The translations under genes and the position numbers were made by a program. From Mycolicibacterium arabiense (GTDB taxonomy: Bacteria; Actinomycetota; Actinomycetes; Mycobacteriales; Mycobacteriaceae), in the NCBI RefSeq assembly GCF_010731815.2, contig NZ_AP022593.1, positions 4,092,001-4,156,000 of the forward strand: DNA of 64,000 nucleotides, in the 5' to 3' direction. Below are positions 52,884 to 64,000 of this stretch, in pieces. Below the pieces are notes generated by a model. It made no database searches. It was given only the letters and a program-made list of their open reading frames with translations, and was not told where the DNA came from. The stretch's first letter is position 1. Each line of letters begins with the position of its first letter.

Positions 52884-54773
52884 ATGGGATTCCACAATCC
52901 GTTCCTCAAGGACGGGCTGATCAAGTTCCCGGACAACGGCAGCTTGGTCAAGCACGTCGAGAAGTGGGCGAAGGTGCGTGGCGACAAGCTCGCCTACCGC
53001 TTCCTGGACTTCTCGACCGAGCGTGACGGCATCGCCCGCGAACTCAACTGGGCCGACTTCGGCACGCGCAATCGTGCCGTGGGTGCGCGCCTGCAGCAGG
53101 TGACCGAGCCCGGTGACCGGGTCGCGATCCTGTGCCCGCAGAACCTGAACTACATCGTCGCGTTCTTCGGCGCGCTGTACTCGGGCCGCATCGCAGTGCC
53201 GCTGTTCGACCCGTCCGAACCCGGCCACGTCGGCCGTCTGCACGCCGTGCTCGACGACTGCCAGCCGTCGGCGATCCTCACGACGACCGAGGCCGCCGAG
53301 GGCGTCCGCAAGTTCTTCCGTAGCCGCCCCGCCAAGGAGCGTCCCCGCGTCATCGCCGTCGACGCCATCCCGGACGAGGTCGGCGCCACCTGGGTGCAGA
53401 CCGACGTCGACTTCGACACGGTCGCCTACCTGCAGTACACCTCCGGTTCGACGCGCGTCCCGACCGGCGTGCAGATCACCCACATCAACCTGGCCACCAA
53501 CGTGGTGCAGATCATCGAGGCACTCGACGGTGAAGAGGGCGACCGCGGTTGCTGCTGGCTGCCGTTCTTCCACGACATGGGTCTGATCACCACGCTGCTG
53601 GCACCGATGATCGGGCACTACTTCACGTTCATGACCCCGGCCGCGTTCGTCCGCAGGCCCAGCCGGTGGCTGCGCGAGATGTCGGCCCGCCCCGACGACA
53701 CCGGCGGTGTCATCTCGGTGGCGCCCAACTTCGCCTTCGATCACGCTGCCGCGCGCGGCCTGCCCAAGGACGACGAGCCGCCGCTGGACCTGTCCAAGGT
53801 CAAGGCGGTCCTCAACGGCAGCGAGCCGATCTCGGCCGCCACCGTGCGCAGGTTCAACGAGGCGTTCGCCCCGTACGGCTTCAAGCCCCAGGCCATCAAG
53901 CCGTCCTACGGCCTGGCCGAGGCGACGCTGTTCGTGTCGACGACGCCGATGGGCGACCACCCGAAGATCGTGTCGGTGGACCGCGAGGCGCTGAACACGG
54001 GCACGTTCGTCGAGGTGCCGGACGACTCGCCCACCGCCGTCGCGCAGGCGGGTGCAGGCAAGGTCGGCATCGCCGAATGGGCCGTCATCGTCGACGCCGA
54101 GACCGCAACCGAGCTGCCCGACGGGCAGATCGGCGAGGTCTGGATCAGCGGACAGAACATGGGTCAGGGCTACTGGGGCAAGCCCCAGGAGACGGTCGAG
54201 ACGTTCCACAACATCCTCAAGTCGCGCACCACCCCCTCGCACGCCCAAGGTGCGGCGGACGACGCGACGTGGGTGCGCACCGGTGACTACGGCGCCTTCC
54301 ACGACGGCGAGCTGTTCATCACCGGCCGCGTCAAGGACCTGGTGATCATCGACGGCCGCAACCACTACCCGCAGGACCTCGAGTACTCGGCGCAGGAAGC
54401 CACGAAGGCGCTGCGTACCGGCTACGTCGCGGCGTTCTCGGTGCCAGCCAACCAACTGCCCGACCACGTCTTCGACAACGCGCACGCGGGTCTCAAGCGC
54501 GACCCGGACGACTCCAGCGAGCAGTTGGTGATCGTGGGGGAGCGGGCACCGGGTGCCCACAAGCTCGATCCCGGACCCGTCATCGACGACATCCGCGCGG
54601 CGATCGCCGTGCGGCACGGCGTGACGGTCCGCGACGTGCTCCTCACCCCGGCCGGGGCCATCCCCCGGACCTCCAGCGGCAAGATCGGCAGGCGCGCCTG
54701 CCGGGCTGCCTACCTCGACGGCAGCCTGCGCGCCGGGAAGGTCGCCAACGACTTCCCGGACGCGACCGAGTAA
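52884..54773 (+). CDS. fadD32: Fatty acyl-AMP ligase FadD32
   Basis: A 629-residue adenylate-forming enzyme. It activates the meromycolic acid as acyl-AMP and loads it on the N-terminal ACP of Pks13. The AMP-binding motif is [16 protein letters not shown], the FAAL-type features include [16 protein letters not shown], and the C-terminus carries [18 protein letters not shown] and [11 protein letters not shown] with the catalytic Lys. FAAL rather than CoA ligase is shown by Pks13 next door and the close match to Rv3801c. ATG 52884 with AGGAGAG. The pks13 start is 53 bp on. Confidence 0.97.
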   Translation: MGFHNPFLKDGLIKFPDNGSLVKHVEKWAKVRGDKLAYRFLDFSTERDGIARELNWADFGTRNRAVGARLQQVTEPGDRVAILCPQNLNYIVAFFGALYSGRIAVPLFDPSEPGHVGRLHAVLDDCQPSAILTTTEAAEGVRKFFRSRPAKERPRVIAVDAIPDEVGATWVQTDVDFDTVAYLQYTSGSTRVPTGVQITHINLATNVVQIIEALDGEEGDRGCCWLPFFHDMGLITTLLAPMIGHYFTFMTPAAFVRRPSRWLREMSARPDDTGGVISVAPNFAFDHAAARGLPKDDEPPLDLSKVKAVLNGSEPISAATVRRFNEAFAPYGFKPQAIKPSYGLAEATLFVSTTPMGDHPKIVSVDREALNTGTFVEVPDDSPTAVAQAGAGKVGIAEWAVIVDAETATELPDGQIGEVWISGQNMGQGYWGKPQETVETFHNILKSRTTPSHAQGAADDATWVRTGDYGAFHDGELFITGRVKDLVIIDGRNHYPQDLEYSAQEATKALRTGYVAAFSVPANQLPDHVFDNAHAGLKRDPDDSSEQLVIVGERAPGAHKLDPGPVIDDIRAAIAVRHGVTVRDVLLTPAGAIPRTSSGKIGRRACRAAYLDGSLRAGKVANDFPDATE

Positions 54774-54826
54774 CGCGAACACCGGCGGCCTCCTCGGCCG
54801 CCCGACGGCGAAAGTGAACAGTGCAC

Positions 54827-57800
54827 ATGTCTGAATCCCAGGACGCCTCCGTTCCTTCGCCGGAGGCGGCAGTCGAACCGACGTCGCCGGACGCGGTAGT
54901 CGAACCCTCGCCGGTCCTCTCCGAGGCCGTCGCGGCCGACAAGGACCAGCCGAACCGCGTCGACGTCTCGGTGCCCGAGATGCGTGAGTGGCTGCGCAAC
55001 TGGGTGGCCAACGCGACGGGTCAGTCGCCCGACAGCATCAACGAGAACGCGCCGCTCATCGAGCTGGGCCTGGCCTCGCGCGATGCGGTGGCGATGGCCA
55101 GCGACATCGAGGACTACTGCGGGGTGACGCTGACGGCCACGATGGCCTTCCGGCATCCCACGATCGAGGCCCTCGCCACGTTGATCGTCGAGGGCGAACC
55201 CGAGATGGAGGAGGCCAGCGACGAGGACTGGTCCCGTCAGGTCGACGAGGGCCGGACGAACATCGCGATCGTCGGCGTCGGCACGCGGTTCCCGGGCGAC
55301 ATGAACACCCCGGACGAGATGTGGGAGGCGCTGCTCGAGGGCCGCGACGCGATCACCGATCTGCCGGAGGGACGCTGGTCGGAGTTCACGTCCGAACCGC
55401 GGATCGCCGAGCGCGTGGCCAAGGCCCGCACCCGGGGCGGCTACCTGTCGGACATCAAGGGTTTCGACGCCGAGTTCTTCGCCCTGTCGAAGATGGAAGC
55501 CGACAACATCGACCCGCAGCAGCGGATGGCGCTCGAGCTGACCTGGGAGGCGTTGGAGCACGCCAGGATTCCCGCGTCCAGCCTGCGCGGCGCCAACGTC
55601 GGCGTGTTCGTCGGCAGCTCGGTCAACGACTACATGTTCATGTCGGTCGCCGATCCCGCGGTCGCGCATCCGTACGCCATCACCGGTAACTCGAGCGCCG
55701 TCATCGCCAACCGGGTGTCGTACTTCTACGACTTCCGCGGGCCCTCGATGGCCATCGACACCGCATGCTCGTCGTCGCTCGTCGCCGTACAGGAGGGCAT
55801 CAAGGCCCTGCGCGCAGGCGACGCCGACGTCGTGGTGGCAGGTGGCGTCAACGCGCTGATCACTCCGCTGGTGACGCTGGGCTTCGACGAGGTCGGCGGC
55901 GTGCTGGCGCCCGACGGCCGGATCAAGTCCTTCTCCTCCGACGCGGACGGATACGCGCGCTCCGAGGGCGGCGGCATGGTCGTGCTCAAGCGGCTCGAGG
56001 ATGCCCGCCGCGACGGCGACGACATCCTGGCGGTCATCGCCGGCGGCGCGGTCAACCACGACGGCCGATCCAACGGCATGCTCGCGCCCAACCCCGACGC
56101 GCAGGAAGCAGTGCTGCGCAAGGCATATCACGACGCAGGCATCGACCCGAAGACCGTCGACTACGTCGAGGCGCACGGCACGGGCACCATCCTCGGCGAC
56201 CCGATCGAGGCCGACGCCCTCGGCCGCGTCATCGGCCGTGGCCGCGCGGCCGACCGTCCGGCGTTGCTCGGCGCAGTGAAGTCCAACGTGGGTCACCTGG
56301 AGTCGGCTGCGGGCGCCGCGAGCCTCGCGAAGGTCGCGCTGTCGCTCAAGAACGACAAGCTGCCGCCGTCGATCAACTACGCGGGCCCCAACCCCTACAT
56401 CGACTTCGACCGCGAGCACCTCAAGGTCGTCGACACCGTCAGTGACTGGCCGCGATACGGCGGCTACGCCGTGGCAGGTGTCTCCGGCTTCGGCTTCGGC
56501 GGCGCCAACGCGCACCTCGTGGTGCGCGAGGTGTTACCCAGCGATCTGGTCGAGCCGGAGGCCGAGCCCGACGTCGTCGTGGTCAAGCCGGCTACCGACG
56601 AAGCCGACGTCGTCTACGTCGGCGGGGTGCGGATGGACGAGTACGGCGAGTTCATCCACGACGACGAACCCGGCGAGGACGAGTTCAGCGTCACCGCGAG
56701 CAACGGCGAGGTCGAACCAGAGCTGCCCGGGCTGACCGACGAGGCCCTGCGCCTGCTCGAGATCGCCCGCGAGGAACTCGAGGCCGCCGAGGCCGAGAAC
56801 CCGCCCACTCCCATCGTGCCGCTTGCGGTTTCGGGATTCCTGACGTCGCGCAAGCGTGCGACGGCCGCCGAACTGGCCGACTGGATCGAGAGCCCCGAGG
56901 GGCAGGCGTCGTCGCTGGAGGACATCGGCCGCTCGCTGTCGCGGCGCAACCACGGCCGGTCGCGCTCGGTGGTGTTGGCACACGACAAGGATGAAGCGGT
57001 GAAGGGCCTGCGGGCCGTCGCCGAGGGCAAGCAGAGCCCCCTGGTCATCTCGTCCGACGGTCCCGTGACCAACGGCCCGGTGTGGGTGCTCGCCGGTTTC
57101 GGTGCGCAGCACCGCAAGATGGGCAAGAGCCTGTACCTGCGCGATGAGATCTTCGCCGAGTGGATCAACAAGGTCGACGCCTACGTCCAGGACGAGCGCG
57201 GCTACTCGGTGGTCGAACTGATCCTCGACGACTCGCAGGACTACGGCATAGAGACCACCCAGACGGTGATCTTCGCGATCCAGGTCGCCCTGGGCGAGAC
57301 GCTCAAGGCGCACGGCGCGAAACCCGGTGCGCTGGTCGGTCAGTCGCTAGGTGAGGCCGCGGCCGCCTACTTCTCCGGTGGACTGTCGCTCGAGGACGCC
57401 ACCAGGACCATCTGCTCGCGCGCACACCTCATGGGTGAGGGCGAGGCGATGCTGTTCGGGGAGTACATCCGCCTGATGGCACTGGTCGAGTACTCGGCCG
57501 AGGAGATCAAGACCGTGTTCTCCGACTTCCCGGACCTCGAGGTGTGCGTCTACGCCGCACCCACGCAGACGGTGATCGGTGGCCCGCCCGAGCAGGTCGA
57601 CGCGATCATCGCCCGCGCCGAGTCGGAAGGGAAGTTCGCCCGCAAGTTCCAGACCAAGGGCGCCAGCCACACCCAGCAGATGGATCCCCTGCTCGGGGAG
57701 CTGGCGGCCGAGATCCAGGGCATCGAGCCCCGCCCGCTGGACGTCGCGTACTACTCGACCGTCCACGAGGGCAGCCTGGTTCGCGCCGGTGCCGACCCGA

Positions 57801-60364
57801 TCCACGACGTCGAGTACTGGAAGAAGGGGTTGCGGCACAGCGTGTACTTCACGCACGGCATCCGCAACGCCGTCGACAACGGGCACACGACGTTCCTGGA
57901 GTTGGCACCGAACCCGGTGGCGCTCATGCAGGTTGGTCTCACGACGGCCAGTGCCGGACTGCACGACGGTCAGCTGATCCCCACGCTGGCCCGCAAGCAG
58001 GACGAGGTCGACTCGATGACCTCGGCGATGGCCAACCTCTTCGTGTACGGCCACGACCTCGACTTCCGCACCTTGTTCGGCAAGGGTGGATTCGCGAACA
58101 TCCCGCCGACCCGCTTCAAGCGCAAGCCGCACTGGCTCGACGCCCACTTCACCGGCGACAGCTCCGCGGTGATCCCCGGCAACCACGTCGCGACCCCCGA
58201 CGGCAGGCACGTGTGGGAGTACCAGGCGCGCGGCGCGGTCGACGCCGCTGCGCTGGCGGCCCTGGTGAAGGCTGCTGCGACGCAGGTGCTTCCGGACGCG
58301 CAGCTGACGGCGTTCGAGCAGCGCGCGGTCCCGGCCGAGGGTGCGAAGCTGGTCACCACGCTGTCGCGCCATCCCGGTGGCGCGACGATCCAGGTGCACG
58401 CCCGCATCGACGAGTCCTTCACCCTGGTCTACGACGCCATCGTGTCCCGCGGCGGTGCGGCCAGTGCGCTGCCTGCAGCCGTCGGTGCCGGGGCAAAGCT
58501 CGACCTCGGTTCCGTCGCAACGGATTCCGCGGTGGCGCAGGCGCCTGCCGAACCCGAGGAGGACGACGCCGCGATCCTGCAGGACAACCTCACCGCGGGT
58601 GCGGGGCTGGCCGCCGGATTCAAGAAGTGGTCGCCCGAGTCCGGTGAGACCATCGGCGAGCGACTGGGCACCATCGTCGGCAGCGCCATGGGCTACGAGC
58701 CCGAGGACCTGCCGTGGGAGGTACCGCTGATCGAGCTGGGTCTCGACTCGCTGATGGCGGTGCGGATCAAGAACCGGGTCGAGTACGACTTCGACCTGCC
58801 GCCGATCCAGCTGACCGCCGTGCGCGACGCCAACCTGTATGCGGTGGAGAAGCTGATCCAGTACGCGATCGAGCACCGCGACGAGGTCGACCAGATCGCC
58901 GAGGACCAGAAGGGCAAGACGGCAGAGGAGATCGCCGCAGCGCAGTCCGAACTGCTGGGCGGTGCGTCCACGGTCGCCGAACTGGAGGCCAAGCTGGCCG
59001 AGGCGGGGCATCCGATCGCCACCGAGCACGCGGCCGTGCAGGAGATCACGCCGGACGCCATCGCGACCGACGCCGCGCTGGTCCCGCCGAAGTCCACGAC
59101 CCCGTCCGGCCCAGCAGTGCCCCCGCCCCCGACCAACCCGTCCGGCCCGGCCGTGCCTGCACCCCCGACCAACCCGTCCGGCCCTGCCAAGCCTGCTCAG
59201 TCCGCTGCGGCTGCCGCGGCGGGCGTGCTGAACCAGCAGGCCGTCGCCGCGGCGCTGAACTCCGACGTGCCGCCACGCGATGCGGCCGAGCGGGTGGCGT
59301 TCGCGACGTGGGCCATCGTCACGGGCAAGTCTCCGGGCGGCATCTTCAACTCGCTGCCCGCACTGGACGACGCGGCGGCCGAGAAGATGGCGCAGCGCCT
59401 GACCGAACGCGCCGAGGGCACGATCACCGCCGACGACGTCCGCAAGGCGCAGACCATCGAGGAACTCGCCACCACGGTGCGCGAGTACCTCGAGGCCGGT
59501 GAACTCGACGGCTTCGTGCGGTCCCTGCGCAAGGCCGACGACGACCGCGACGTGCCGGTGTTCGTGTTCCACGCCGCGGGCGGCTCGACGGTGGTCTACG
59601 AGCCGCTGCTCAAGCGACTGCCCGGGGCGACCCCGATGATCGGGCTGGAGCGCGTCGAGGGGTCGATCGAGGAGCGCGCGGCGGTGTACGTGCCGAAGCT
59701 GCTCGAGATCAACGGCTGGACCGACGGCCGCACGGGCAAGCCGTTCGTGCTGGCCGGCTGGTCGCTCGGCGGTGCGCTGGCGTACGCCTGCGCGATCGGG
59801 CTGAAGCAGGCGGGTGCCGACGTCCCGTTCGTCGGCCTCATCGACTGCGTGCGCCCGGGTGAGCCGATCCTGCACACCAAGGAGGAGACCCGGAAGCGCT
59901 GGGACCGCTACGCCCGCTTCGCCGAGAAGACGTTCAACGTGGAGATCCCCGAGATCCCCTACGAGGAACTCGAGAAGCTCGACGACGGCGAGCAGGTGCA
60001 GTACGTGCTCGACATCGTCAGCCAGGCAGGCGTGCAGATCCCGGGCGGCATCATCGAGCACCAGCGGACGTCGTACCTCGACAACCGCGCGCTCGACACC
60101 GTGGACATCCAGCCGTACGACGGCCACGTGGTGCTCTACATGGCCGACCGTTACCACGACGACGCGATCACGTTCGAGCCCGCGTACGCGACCCGCAAGC
60201 CCGATGGCGGCTGGGGCGAGTTCGCGTCGGACCTCGAGATCGTGCCGATCGGGGGCGAGCACATCCAGGCGATCGACGAGCCGTACATTGCGAAGGTCGG
60301 AGCGCACATGAGCGAGGCGCTCAACCGCATTCAGGCGGGACGCAGGGACGAGAAGAGGTCGTAG
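54827..60364 (+). CDS. pks13: Mycolic acid condensing polyketide synthase Pks13
   Basis: A 1845-residue type I PKS that condenses the meromycolyl and carboxylated alpha-branch chains. Domains: N-terminal ACP with LGLASRDAV (Ser84), ketosynthase with DTACSSS (Cys314), VEAHGTGT and NVGHLES histidines, acyltransferase with [12 protein letters not shown] (Ser840), ACP2 with LGLDSLMAV (Ser1308), an Ala/Pro linker with three repeats of PSGPA-type around 1430-1465, and thioesterase with [13 protein letters not shown] (Ser1646). A frame opens at GTG 54821; ATG 54827 is used. It is about 110 residues longer than Rv3800c, mainly in N-terminus and linkers. The thioesterase is a known target of benzofuran inhibitors. 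Confidence 0.97.
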   Translation: MSESQDASVPSPEAAVEPTSPDAVVEPSPVLSEAVAADKDQPNRVDVSVPEMREWLRNWVANATGQSPDSINENAPLIELGLASRDAVAMASDIEDYCGVTLTATMAFRHPTIEALATLIVEGEPEMEEASDEDWSRQVDEGRTNIAIVGVGTRFPGDMNTPDEMWEALLEGRDAITDLPEGRWSEFTSEPRIAERVAKARTRGGYLSDIKGFDAEFFALSKMEADNIDPQQRMALELTWEALEHARIPASSLRGANVGVFVGSSVNDYMFMSVADPAVAHPYAITGNSSAVIANRVSYFYDFRGPSMAIDTACSSSLVAVQEGIKALRAGDADVVVAGGVNALITPLVTLGFDEVGGVLAPDGRIKSFSSDADGYARSEGGGMVVLKRLEDARRDGDDILAVIAGGAVNHDGRSNGMLAPNPDAQEAVLRKAYHDAGIDPKTVDYVEAHGTGTILGDPIEADALGRVIGRGRAADRPALLGAVKSNVGHLESAAGAASLAKVALSLKNDKLPPSINYAGPNPYIDFDREHLKVVDTVSDWPRYGGYAVAGVSGFGFGGANAHLVVREVLPSDLVEPEAEPDVVVVKPATDEADVVYVGGVRMDEYGEFIHDDEPGEDEFSVTASNGEVEPELPGLTDEALRLLEIAREELEAAEAENPPTPIVPLAVSGFLTSRKRATAAELADWIESPEGQASSLEDIGRSLSRRNHGRSRSVVLAHDKDEAVKGLRAVAEGKQSPLVISSDGPVTNGPVWVLAGFGAQHRKMGKSLYLRDEIFAEWINKVDAYVQDERGYSVVELILDDSQDYGIETTQTVIFAIQVALGETLKAHGAKPGALVGQSLGEAAAAYFSGGLSLEDATRTICSRAHLMGEGEAMLFGEYIRLMALVEYSAEEIKTVFSDFPDLEVCVYAAPTQTVIGGPPEQVDAIIARAESEGKFARKFQTKGASHTQQMDPLLGELAAEIQGIEPRPLDVAYYSTVHEGSLVRAGADPIHDVEYWKKGLRHSVYFTHGIRNAVDNGHTTFLELAPNPVALMQVGLTTASAGLHDGQLIPTLARKQDEVDSMTSAMANLFVYGHDLDFRTLFGKGGFANIPPTRFKRKPHWLDAHFTGDSSAVIPGNHVATPDGRHVWEYQARGAVDAAALAALVKAAATQVLPDAQLTAFEQRAVPAEGAKLVTTLSRHPGGATIQVHARIDESFTLVYDAIVSRGGAASALPAAVGAGAKLDLGSVATDSAVAQAPAEPEEDDAAILQDNLTAGAGLAAGFKKWSPESGETIGERLGTIVGSAMGYEPEDLPWEVPLIELGLDSLMAVRIKNRVEYDFDLPPIQLTAVRDANLYAVEKLIQYAIEHRDEVDQIAEDQKGKTAEEIAAAQSELLGGASTVAELEAKLAEAGHPIATEHAAVQEITPDAIATDAALVPPKSTTPSGPAVPPPPTNPSGPAVPAPPTNPSGPAKPAQSAAAAAAGVLNQQAVAAALNSDVPPRDAAERVAFATWAIVTGKSPGGIFNSLPALDDAAAEKMAQRLTERAEGTITADDVRKAQTIEELATTVREYLEAGELDGFVRSLRKADDDRDVPVFVFHAAGGSTVVYEPLLKRLPGATPMIGLERVEGSIEERAAVYVPKLLEINGWTDGRTGKPFVLAGWSLGGALAYACAIGLKQAGADVPFVGLIDCVRPGEPILHTKEETRKRWDRYARFAEKTFNVEIPEIPYEELEKLDDGEQVQYVLDIVSQAGVQIPGGIIEHQRTSYLDNRALDTVDIQPYDGHVVLYMADRYHDDAITFEPAYATRKPDGGWGEFASDLEIVPIGGEHIQAIDEPYIAKVGAHMSEALNRIQAGRRDEKRS

Positions 60365-60368
60365 CGAC

Positions 60369-61952
60369 GTGACGGCAGACGCAGCAGCACCCACTCCGGT
60401 CCGGGCGCACACGACGGCGGAGAAACTCGCCGAACTGCGCGAAAAGCTGGAACTGGCCAAGGATCCCGGCGACGAGAAGGCCAAGAGCCGTCGCGACCGC
60501 AAGGGCATTCCGTCGGCCCGCGCGCGCATCCACGCGCTGCTCGATCCGGGCACGTTCTTCGAGATCGGCGCGCTGGCCAAGACGCCCGGTGATCCGAACG
60601 CCCTGTTCGGCGATGGCGTCGTCACCGGGCACGGCATGATCGACGGCCGTCCGGTCGGCGTGTTCAGTCACGACCAGACCGTGTTCCAGGGGTCGGTCGG
60701 CGAGATGTTCGGCCGCAAGGTGGCCAAGCTGATGGAGTGGGTGGCCATGGTCGGCTGCCCGATCATCGGCATCAACGACTCCGCAGGCGCGCGGATCCAG
60801 GACGCCGTGACCTCGCTGGCCTGGTACGCCGAACTCGGGCGCAGGCACGAGATGCTGCGTGGCCTGGTCCCGGAGATCTCGCTGATCTTCGGCAAGTGCG
60901 CCGGTGGCGCCGTCTACTCGCCGATCCAGACCGACCTCGTCGTCGCCGTCCGCGACCAGGGCTACATGTTCATCACCGGACCCGACGTCATCAAGGACGT
61001 CACCGGCGAGGACGTGACGTTCGACGAACTCGGCGGCGCGGACGTGCAGGCGCAGCGCGGCAACATCCACCAGGTGGTGGAGAGTGAGGCCGCGGCGTAC
61101 CAGTACGTGCGCGAATACCTGAGCTTCCTACCGTCGAACCACTTCGACGACGCCCCGATCGTCAATCCAGGACTCGAGCCCGAACTCACGCCACACGACT
61201 TCGAGCTGGACTCGATCGTGCCGGACTCGGACAACCAGGCCTACGACATGCACGAGATCCTGCTGCGCATCTTTGACGACGGCGACGTCTTCGAGATCGC
61301 CGAGCAGCGCGGACCGGCGATGATCACGGCTTTCGCTCGGGTGGACGGGCGGCCGGTGGGCGTGATCGCCAACCAGCCGATGCACCTGTCCGGCGTGGTC
61401 GACACCAACGCCTCCGACAAGGCGGCCAGCTTCATCCGGTTCTGCGACTCGTTCAACCTGCCGCTGGTGTTCGTGGTGGACACCCCCGGTGCGATGCCGG
61501 GCGTCGAGCAGGAGAAGGACGGCATCATCAAGCGGGGCGGTCGCTTCTTCAACGCCATCGTCGAGGCCGACGTGCCGAAGGTGACGATCGTCGTCCGCAA
61601 GGCCTACGGCGGCGGGTATGCGGTGATGGGCTCCAAGCAGCTGTCCGCGGACCTCAACTTCGCCTGGCCGACCGCGCGCATCGCCGTGATCGGCGCCGAG
61701 GGTGCGGCCCAGCTGTTGGTCAAGCGTTTCCCGGATCCCAATGCGCCCGAGGTGCAGAAGATCCGCGCCGACTTCATCGAGGGCTACAACGCCAACCTCG
61801 CCGTGCCGTGGATCGCCGCCGAGCGTGGCTACATCGACGGCGTCATCGAGCCGCACGAGACGCGGCTGCTGCTGCGCAGTTCGCTGCGTCTGCTGCGCGA
61901 CAAGCAGCAGGCCAACAAGGTGCTCCGCAAGCACGGCCTCACCCCGATCTAA
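60369..61952 (+). CDS. accD4: Acyl-CoA carboxylase beta subunit AccD4
   Basis: A 527-residue carboxyltransferase subunit. It works with AccA3 and AccE5/AccD5 to carboxylate the long alpha-chain acyl-CoA used by Pks13. Conserved parts are [31 protein letters not shown] (N-half oxyanion Gly/Ala) and [24 protein letters not shown] with [13 protein letters not shown] in the C-half. GTG 60369 lies 4 bp after pks13, the last gene of the fadD32-pks13-accD4 set. It ends before a palindromic element. Confidence 0.96.
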   Translation: MTADAAAPTPVRAHTTAEKLAELREKLELAKDPGDEKAKSRRDRKGIPSARARIHALLDPGTFFEIGALAKTPGDPNALFGDGVVTGHGMIDGRPVGVFSHDQTVFQGSVGEMFGRKVAKLMEWVAMVGCPIIGINDSAGARIQDAVTSLAWYAELGRRHEMLRGLVPEISLIFGKCAGGAVYSPIQTDLVVAVRDQGYMFITGPDVIKDVTGEDVTFDELGGADVQAQRGNIHQVVESEAAAYQYVREYLSFLPSNHFDDAPIVNPGLEPELTPHDFELDSIVPDSDNQAYDMHEILLRIFDDGDVFEIAEQRGPAMITAFARVDGRPVGVIANQPMHLSGVVDTNASDKAASFIRFCDSFNLPLVFVVDTPGAMPGVEQEKDGIIKRGGRFFNAIVEADVPKVTIVVRKAYGGGYAVMGSKQLSADLNFAWPTARIAVIGAEGAAQLLVKRFPDPNAPEVQKIRADFIEGYNANLAVPWIAAERGYIDGVIEPHETRLLLRSSLRLLRDKQQANKVLRKHGLTPI

Positions 61953-61967
61953 GCCTCACCTCTTCCG

Positions 61968-62027
61968 GCGAGCGTGCGTGTCTGCGGGCGACACGCCGAG
62001 GCAGAACACGACTTTGCGCACGCTCGC
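61968..62027. repeat. 60-bp palindromic element between accD4 and the MBL gene
   Basis: GCGAGCGTGCG (61968-61978) is the reverse complement of CGCACGCTCGC (62017-62027). The loop holds a smaller GTGTC...GACAC pairing. It lies between two convergent gene ends, so it can terminate transcription from both sides. The GCGAGCGTGCG arm also occurs at 32737-32747. Confidence 0.7.
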
Positions 62028-62050
62028 GTAGGGGTTGGGGAGCCGCCCCG

Positions 62051-62929
62051 CTAACGCGCGGGCAGGTCCAGCCAGTCGTCGACGGCGAACCCGTCGCCGC
62101 GAGCCACGATGGTCACTCCGCCGTGGCCGGGGTAGTGGGCCGGGATCACGGCGGCGCGAGCGCGCGCGGCCTCGGTGAACACCCGCTTGCGCGTCACCGC
62201 GGCGGCTGCGGCGTCGACGTCGAACGCGCACGGATCGGCCGGTCGCGGAATCTGGATGGGGCAGTGGGTCAGGTCCCCGACGAACACCGCGGACCTGCCG
62301 GCGTCGAGCCACAGCACCGACGAGCCGGGCGTGTGGCCGGGCGCGGGTCGCAGCCGCAGTGACGCGCTGAGTTCCATGTCGTCGGCCCACAGCCGGGTCT
62401 GGTCGGCGACGGGAAGGATGCTGTCGGAGAACACGATTCGCATGGCATCGGTGGCGCCGTCGCCGTCGGGCGCGAAGAACCGGTAGTCGGCCTCGGGCAT
62501 GACGTACTGCGCGTTGGGGAACGTCGGCACCCACTGGCCGTCGCGTGACCGGGTGTTCCACCCGACGTGATCGGTGTGCAGATGGGTGTTGACCACCACG
62601 TCGACGTCGTCGGGGTGGAATCCCGCGTCGGCCAGTGCGGCCAGGAACCCGGTCTCCAGATCGTTCAGCACCGGGATGCCGGGCCGCTCGCGCCCGTCGC
62701 CGACGCCGGTGTCGACGAGCACCGTCAACCCGTCCACCTCGATCACCCAGGTCTGCATCACCACGCGCCACCGCCCGGCGGCGGGGTCGTAGAACGACGG
62801 CACCAGGAGGTCGGCGTGCTCGTCCCACGCCTGCGGTGGCGTCTGGCCGAACATCGCCGTGGCGACGTCGAACTCCCACTCGGGCACGCGCGTCACCGTG
62901 GCGTCGCCGAACCGCACCCGATCCACCAT
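62051..62929 (-). CDS. Metallo-beta-lactamase-fold hydrolase
   Basis: A 292-residue MBL hydrolase with VVVNTHLHTDHVGWN (HxHxDH), RPAPGHTPGSSVLW and VFVGDLTHCPIQIP giving the remaining His/Asp ligands, and a C-terminal VIPAHYPGHGG. Members of this branch resemble quorum-quenching lactonases and other hydrolases of unknown substrate. ATG 62929. In M. tuberculosis, as I recall, the corresponding gap between embB and accD4 holds other genes (Rv3796-Rv3798), so this is a species-specific occupant. It is 10 bp after the embB stop and may share transcription with it. Confidence 0.88.
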   Translation of the reverse strand: MVDRVRFGDATVTRVPEWEFDVATAMFGQTPPQAWDEHADLLVPSFYDPAAGRWRVVMQTWVIEVDGLTVLVDTGVGDGRERPGIPVLNDLETGFLAALADAGFHPDDVDVVVNTHLHTDHVGWNTRSRDGQWVPTFPNAQYVMPEADYRFFAPDGDGATDAMRIVFSDSILPVADQTRLWADDMELSASLRLRPAPGHTPGSSVLWLDAGRSAVFVGDLTHCPIQIPRPADPCAFDVDAAAAAVTRKRVFTEAARARAAVIPAHYPGHGGVTIVARGDGFAVDDWLDLPAR

Positions 62930-62938
62930 GGGGCGACT

Positions 62939-64000
62939 CTAGGGTGCGATCCGGATCTGACCCGGGCTGTAGAGCCCGCTGTGCGTCTCACTGCCGAGAT
63001 CGATCTGGGCGGGCGAGGCGTCGACGATGGTGTCGAAGCGGCGCAGCGAGCCCCAGTCCTGACCCCAGTCGTTGGACAGGTAGGTCGACATCACCGACGC
63101 CCGCAGCAGCAGGTCGGTGATGCCGAGCAGGCCGCCGTTGAGGCCGTCCTGCCAGGTGTCGGTGCTCTGCAGCTTGGCGTAGTAGTCCGGTGAGATGCGG
63201 AACTTGGGCACGTCCGTGACGCCGTTGGCGTGCAGCATCGGCTGCTGGCATGGGAACGCGAGCCCGACCGCCCAGTCCATCAGGACCGGTTGTTCGGAGC
63301 CGACGTACTCCTGCACCGACCGCACCTCCGGCACGCGGGGCGGGGTGACGGCGATCCAGTCGCCCTGTCCCAGTGAGAGATCCTCGGCGATGACCCGTAC
63401 GGCGACGGCGTCGGCGGGGATCTGCTCGCGCGGGAAGCGCAGGTTGCGCCACGCCGGGGTGGGCCCGACGTCGTACGGGCTGACCCGGCCCGCGGGCACC
63501 GGCGCGCCGTCGGGCCCTGCCGTCGCGTACTCGAGTTCGACCTTCTGGCCGGTGTCGACGCCGTCGGCGACGCTGCGCCCGGTGATCGTTCCCGCTGCGG
63601 TGATGACGACGAGCGGGTGTGCGTCGTCGGCGGCGGGCAGGCCGTACCAAGCGGAGGCGAGCCGGCTCTCCTGCTGTGCCCCAGTCGAATACGTGCCGGC
63701 GACCGGTACGCGCCGCGGATCGAGTCCGTAGGGCAGCGGCACTCTCGACCCGTTGACACCCGGCCGGGGCAGCCGCACCGACCGGTTCCAGTCGGCGTCG
63801 GTGCCCGGCTGTGGGTTGTTCAGCCTGATGGCCTCGGCGATGATCCGGTCCGGAACCCCGTTGGGGGAGAAGCCGGTTGGCCCGGTGCCGCCCAGCGGTC
63901 CGAGATCACCGAACTCGCCGGGCAGCGGATTGAGGAAGCCGGCGTTGGAGTCGGGTTCGACGAGTACGTCGTCGGCCATCCCGCAGCCGCCTGCGAAGGC
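62939..64000 (-). CDS. embB: Arabinosyltransferase EmbB, C-terminal part; 5' end beyond window
   Basis: About 353 codons of the 3' end are present; the start is past the right edge. The sequence GCGMADDVLVEPDSNAGFLNPLPG and later PDGAPVPAGRVSPYDVGPTPAWRNLRFPREQIPADAVAVRVIAEDLSLGQGDWIAV belong to the extracytoplasmic C-terminal carbohydrate-binding module of Emb proteins, and the end DTIVDASPAQIDLG...GLYSPGQIRIAP resembles M. tuberculosis EmbB. Emb proteins polymerise arabinan and are the targets of ethambutol; resistance sites such as Met306 are not in view. EmbB is preferred to EmbA/EmbC because it is the last gene of embCAB, next to accD4. Confidence 0.93.
   Translation of the reverse strand, partial: AFAGGCGMADDVLVEPDSNAGFLNPLPGEFGDLGPLGGTGPTGFSPNGVPDRIIAEAIRLNNPQPGTDADWNRSVRLPRPGVNGSRVPLPYGLDPRRVPVAGTYSTGAQQESRLASAWYGLPAADDAHPLVVITAAGTITGRSVADGVDTGQKVELEYATAGPDGAPVPAGRVSPYDVGPTPAWRNLRFPREQIPADAVAVRVIAEDLSLGQGDWIAVTPPRVPEVRSVQEYVGSEQPVLMDWAVGLAFPCQQPMLHANGVTDVPKFRISPDYYAKLQSTDTWQDGLNGGLLGITDLLLRASVMSTYLSNDWGQDWGSLRRFDTIVDASPAQIDLGSETHSGLYSPGQIRIAP

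Noticed and set aside
52674..54782. 702-codon antisense frame over fadD32
   Set aside because: FadD32 on the plus strand has all adenylation motifs and a ribosome site; the antisense product is His/Val/Arg-rich with no domain.
57347..60637. 1096-codon antisense frame across pks13 and accD4
   Set aside because: Opposite-strand shadow produced by GC-rich codon bias; the sense proteins are full-length Pks13 and AccD4 with intact motifs.

Overview
This 64 kb window is GC-rich mycobacterial chromosome, most likely from a fast-growing Mycolicibacterium-type species. No 16S gene is present. The assignment rests on genus-specific genes (espR, erp, glf-glfT2-ubiA-aftB, fbpD, fadD32-pks13-accD4, embB, ethA/ethR) and on gene order. 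As I recall the M. tuberculosis H37Rv map, the order from ethR to embB (Rv3855 to Rv3795) is kept here in reverse, with insertions and losses. I could not run a search, so all orthology is by recognition.

Layout. (1) 1-6.5 kb, accessory: a GH4 glycosidase and sugar ABC transporter operon with a divergent DeoR regulator, an F420-type oxidoreductase, a mycothiol-dependent-enzyme-like protein and an HhH-PHP protein. (2) 6.5-11.1 kb: a dinB-type polymerase whose start lies inside an SOS-box-like site, the ethR/ethA pair with its operator, rraA and the H-NS-like gene hns. (3) 11.1-13.9 kb: a copper module (YcnI-like, CopC, CopD and a His-containing membrane protein). (4) 13.9-18.2 kb: an Rv3850-like protein, then a three-gene cassette (secreted Pro-rich protein, ImmA/IrrE-like metallopeptidase, multi-pass membrane protein) facing the global regulator gene espR. 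(5) 18.2-21.2 kb, manganese and oxidative stress: a TMEM165/GDT1-type transporter behind a clear yybP-ykoY manganese riboswitch, an Rv3847-like protein, sodA and a 52-residue membrane peptide. A cluster of DnaA-box-like 9-mers follows. (6) 21.7-29.5 kb: rhodanese, a DUF4328 protein, glpQ1, bfrB and a DUF2470 protein (both with iron-box-like sites), an LCP protein, a CPBP protein, pheA and a phosphoglycerate-mutase-like gene. (7) 29.3-40.2 kb: small zinc proteins, a septum-formation protein, serS, a lipoprotein, a MOSC protein, an MBL-Rieske fusion, an APH-like kinase, two PlsC acyltransferases and a HAD phosphatase. (8) 40.3-64 kb, cell-envelope assembly: amidase, erp, glf-glfT2-PAP2-ubiA-aftB (galactan polymerisation, decaprenyl-phosphoryl-arabinose supply, terminal arabinosylation), fbpD, the Rv3802-like lipid hydrolase, fadD32-pks13-accD4 (mycolic acid condensation) and the 3' end of embB.

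Region 8 works as one factory: UDP-Galf made by Glf is polymerised by GlfT2, the UbiA-type enzyme starts the arabinose donor, AftB and EmbB build arabinan, and FadD32/AccD4/Pks13 make the mycolates attached to it. fbpA, which sits between aftB and fbpD in M. tuberculosis, is absent here, and the remaining FbpD lacks the catalytic serine. The strongest points for follow-up are the manganese riboswitch, the ImmA-membrane cassette beside espR, the missing fbpA, the SOS-box/palindrome at dinB, the DnaA-box cluster, and a small insertion with a 7-bp duplication between serS and the next gene.
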